Origin: Paracoccaceae bacterium
Lineage (GTDB): Bacteria > Pseudomonadota > Alphaproteobacteria > Rhodobacterales > Rhodobacteraceae
Length of the DNA stretch: 64,000 nucleotides
NCBI GenBank assembly: GCA_033344815.1
Contig: JAWPMR010000001.1
Span: forward strand, 4,636,136-4,700,135
Direction of reading: 5' to 3'
Below, one piece after another: positions 62,763 to 64,000 of this stretch. The notes under the pieces are model-generated. The model was not told the origin of the DNA. It searched no databases and was given only the letters and a program-made list of their open reading frames with translations. The position numbers and the translations under genes are program-made. Numbering within the stretch: position 1 is the stretch's first letter; the number at the start of each line of letters is the position of its first letter.

Positions 62763-64000
62763 CTGCGGCGTTCCGCCATGGCGTCCGCGATTTCAGAAAG
62801 CGCCAGTGCTGCCGCCCCATGCGCCCACATCAAATCCCCCCAGGCGTGGGTTTCGACCTTTTGTGGCGCGTCGCCCCGGTTCAAAGACAGAGAGTGCATT
62901 TCGCGCAGCACGTCGTCCGCATAAAGGTAGTCATATTGCATTCGTTCCCCGGCCAGAATGATCAGTGGCGGATCAAACAGGTTCACCACGTTTGCCAGTC
63001 CCAACGCCAGAAAACGTCCCGCACGCCGAAAAATTACGCGCGCGGCCTCATTTCCGGCCTTCGCCTGCTCATAAAGCTGCTGCAACATTACCTCCGGCGC
63101 GGCATTACCGAATTCTGAGGAATCAAGGGCCGTTGAAGCCTCGCGCACCAGCGCATAGTCGGCAATATAGGCCTCCAGACAGCCGCGTTGCCCGCATTGA
63201 CACAATGCGCCGTCCATTTGCACCTTTGTGTGCCCAAGCTCCATGCCCAGGGACCCGGCGCCACGGTAGAGCCTGTGGTTGATGACAAGGCCCATGCCCA
63301 CACCTTGTTCTACGGTGACCACCGCGAAATCTGCCATCGCACGCCCCTTGCCGAACCACAGTTCCGCCAATGTGACGAGGTTGGCATCGTTATCCACGGC
63401 GACAGGCACACCAAAGGCGTCCTCGGCCAGAGCCCGCAAAGGACGGTGTTTTTCAGTCAGAAGAGGGGACCAGACCATCTGGCCGGTTGCGTGATCGATC
63501 ATGCCGGGCATTCCGAGACCGATGCAGGCGATGTCAGCGCGTGACAGGTTTGCCTGTTGCAACAAGGCGTCGAGGACCTGCCCGGTCTCTGTGATCATCT
63601 GGGCCAGTGAACGCCGTCTGAGAGCGCAATTCAGGCTGGCCTGTGCCAATGGACGTCCTGCTGCATCCACTAAAAGGGCGGTATGTTTTGCGCGCGCCAG
63701 TTTAATGCCAACGACATAGCCCGCCTCAGGCTGGACCGACAATGCGACCGGAGGACGACCCCGCGTCGTTGTGCGCGTTGTGTCCTGGCTCTCCTGAAGC
63801 AACCCCAGATCGAGCAACTCGCCGACCAGGGCCGTGATAGAGGCCGGGCTGACGCGCAATTGTTTGGCCAGATCAATTCGGGAAATCTGCCCTGCAGAGC
63901 GCACATGCTCGAATATTCGGTGGCGCAGACTGCTGCCGGAGACGTCCGGTTCGGGGCGAATCGGACCGCATCCGGAGAGACCTTCGCTGACACGATACTG
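62759..64000 (-). CDS. ROK-family transcriptional regulator, 5' end beyond the window
   Basis: At least 413 residues are visible: the frame stays open to the window edge without an in-frame ATG, so the start lies outside. A GTG at 63904 exists, but SLRHRIFEHVRSAGQISRIDLAKQLRVSPASITALVGELL shows that the helix-turn-helix domain begins upstream of it. The ROK domain is complete, with the zinc motif CQCGQRGCLEAYIA and VDNDANLVTLAELWFGKGR. It is upstream of, and overlaps, the VCBS gene and probably regulates this cluster; its ligand is unknown. Confidence 0.9.
   Translation of the reverse strand, partial: QYRVSEGLSGCGPIRPEPDVSGSSLRHRIFEHVRSAGQISRIDLAKQLRVSPASITALVGELLDLGLLQESQDTTRTTTRGRPPVALSVQPEAGYVVGIKLARAKHTALLVDAAGRPLAQASLNCALRRRSLAQMITETGQVLDALLQQANLSRADIACIGLGMPGMIDHATGQMVWSPLLTEKHRPLRALAEDAFGVPVAVDNDANLVTLAELWFGKGRAMADFAVVTVEQGVGMGLVINHRLYRGAGSLGMELGHTKVQMDGALCQCGQRGCLEAYIADYALVREASTALDSSEFGNAAPEVMLQQLYEQAKAGNEAARVIFRRAGRFLALGLANVVNLFDPPLIILAGERMQYDYLYADDVLREMHSLSLNRGDAPQKVETHAWGDLMWAHGAAALALSEIADAMAERRR

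Noticed and set aside
1-64000. CRISPR arrays, tRNA or rRNA genes, transposase genes, prophage genes
   Set aside because: No regularly spaced repeats, no tRNA-like cloverleaf with a T-arm signature, and no transposase or phage motifs were seen in reading either strand.

Overview
This window comes from the chromosome of an alphaproteobacterium, most likely a marine member of the Roseobacter group (Rhodobacterales). The evidence is gene content and style: a complete bhcRABCD beta-hydroxyaspartate cycle locus, TRAP transport, the rhizobial/rhodobacteral glycerol ABC operon glpDSTPQUV with glpK, an frcBCAK fructose ABC operon with a ROK regulator, and Entner-Doudoroff genes beside a full glycogen cluster. 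Base composition looks moderately high in G+C, and genes are tightly packed with many 1-4 bp stop/start overlaps. The genus cannot be fixed from the sequence alone.

Layout. Positions 1-1041 hold no intact gene. 1042-6747 (minus strand) is one transport/catabolic operon: TRAP receptor, small and large TRAP subunits, an amidase, a small membrane protein and a D-2-hydroxyacid dehydrogenase. 7074-12558 is the beta-hydroxyaspartate cycle: IclR-type bhcR divergent from bhcA-bhcB-bhcC-bhcD, which turns two glyoxylate into oxaloacetate. 12559-13633 is about 1 kb with no supportable gene. 13634-21894 is a tightly coupled nine-gene operon: Thi5/NMT1-type ABC transporter, CodA-like amidohydrolase, FAD-linked oxidase, two flavodoxin-fold oxidoreductases, an Fe(II)/2-oxoglutarate oxygenase and a creatininase-family amidohydrolase. 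It reads like an undescribed catabolic route for a small N-heterocycle or cyclic amide.

21891-33612 is glycerol uptake and use: glpR divergent from glpD-glpS-glpT-glpP-glpQ-(unknown 93 aa ORF)-glpU-glpV-glpK and an iron-type alcohol dehydrogenase. The ATPase pair is asymmetric, with both degenerate motifs falling in the same composite ATP site. 33617-38640 is fructose-type sugar uptake: frcR divergent from frcB-frcC-frcA-frcK. 38864-42383 is gap-edd-eda, and 42953-57094 is a PfkB sugar kinase followed by glgP-glgB-glgC-glgA-glgX-malQ-pgm. Both carry a LacI-type palindrome with the same core in front of their first gene, which suggests shared control by a regulator encoded elsewhere. Together these loci take sugar and glycerol into the Entner-Doudoroff pathway and into and out of glycogen.

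57178-64000 is a second unusual cluster: a Rieske oxygenase without a visible reductase, a glutamine-synthetase-like ligase and a periplasmic MauG-type dihaem protein on the plus strand, facing an exported VCBS/CRTAC1-type protein and a ROK regulator that runs off the window edge. No rRNA, tRNA, CRISPR array, intact insertion sequence or prophage was seen.
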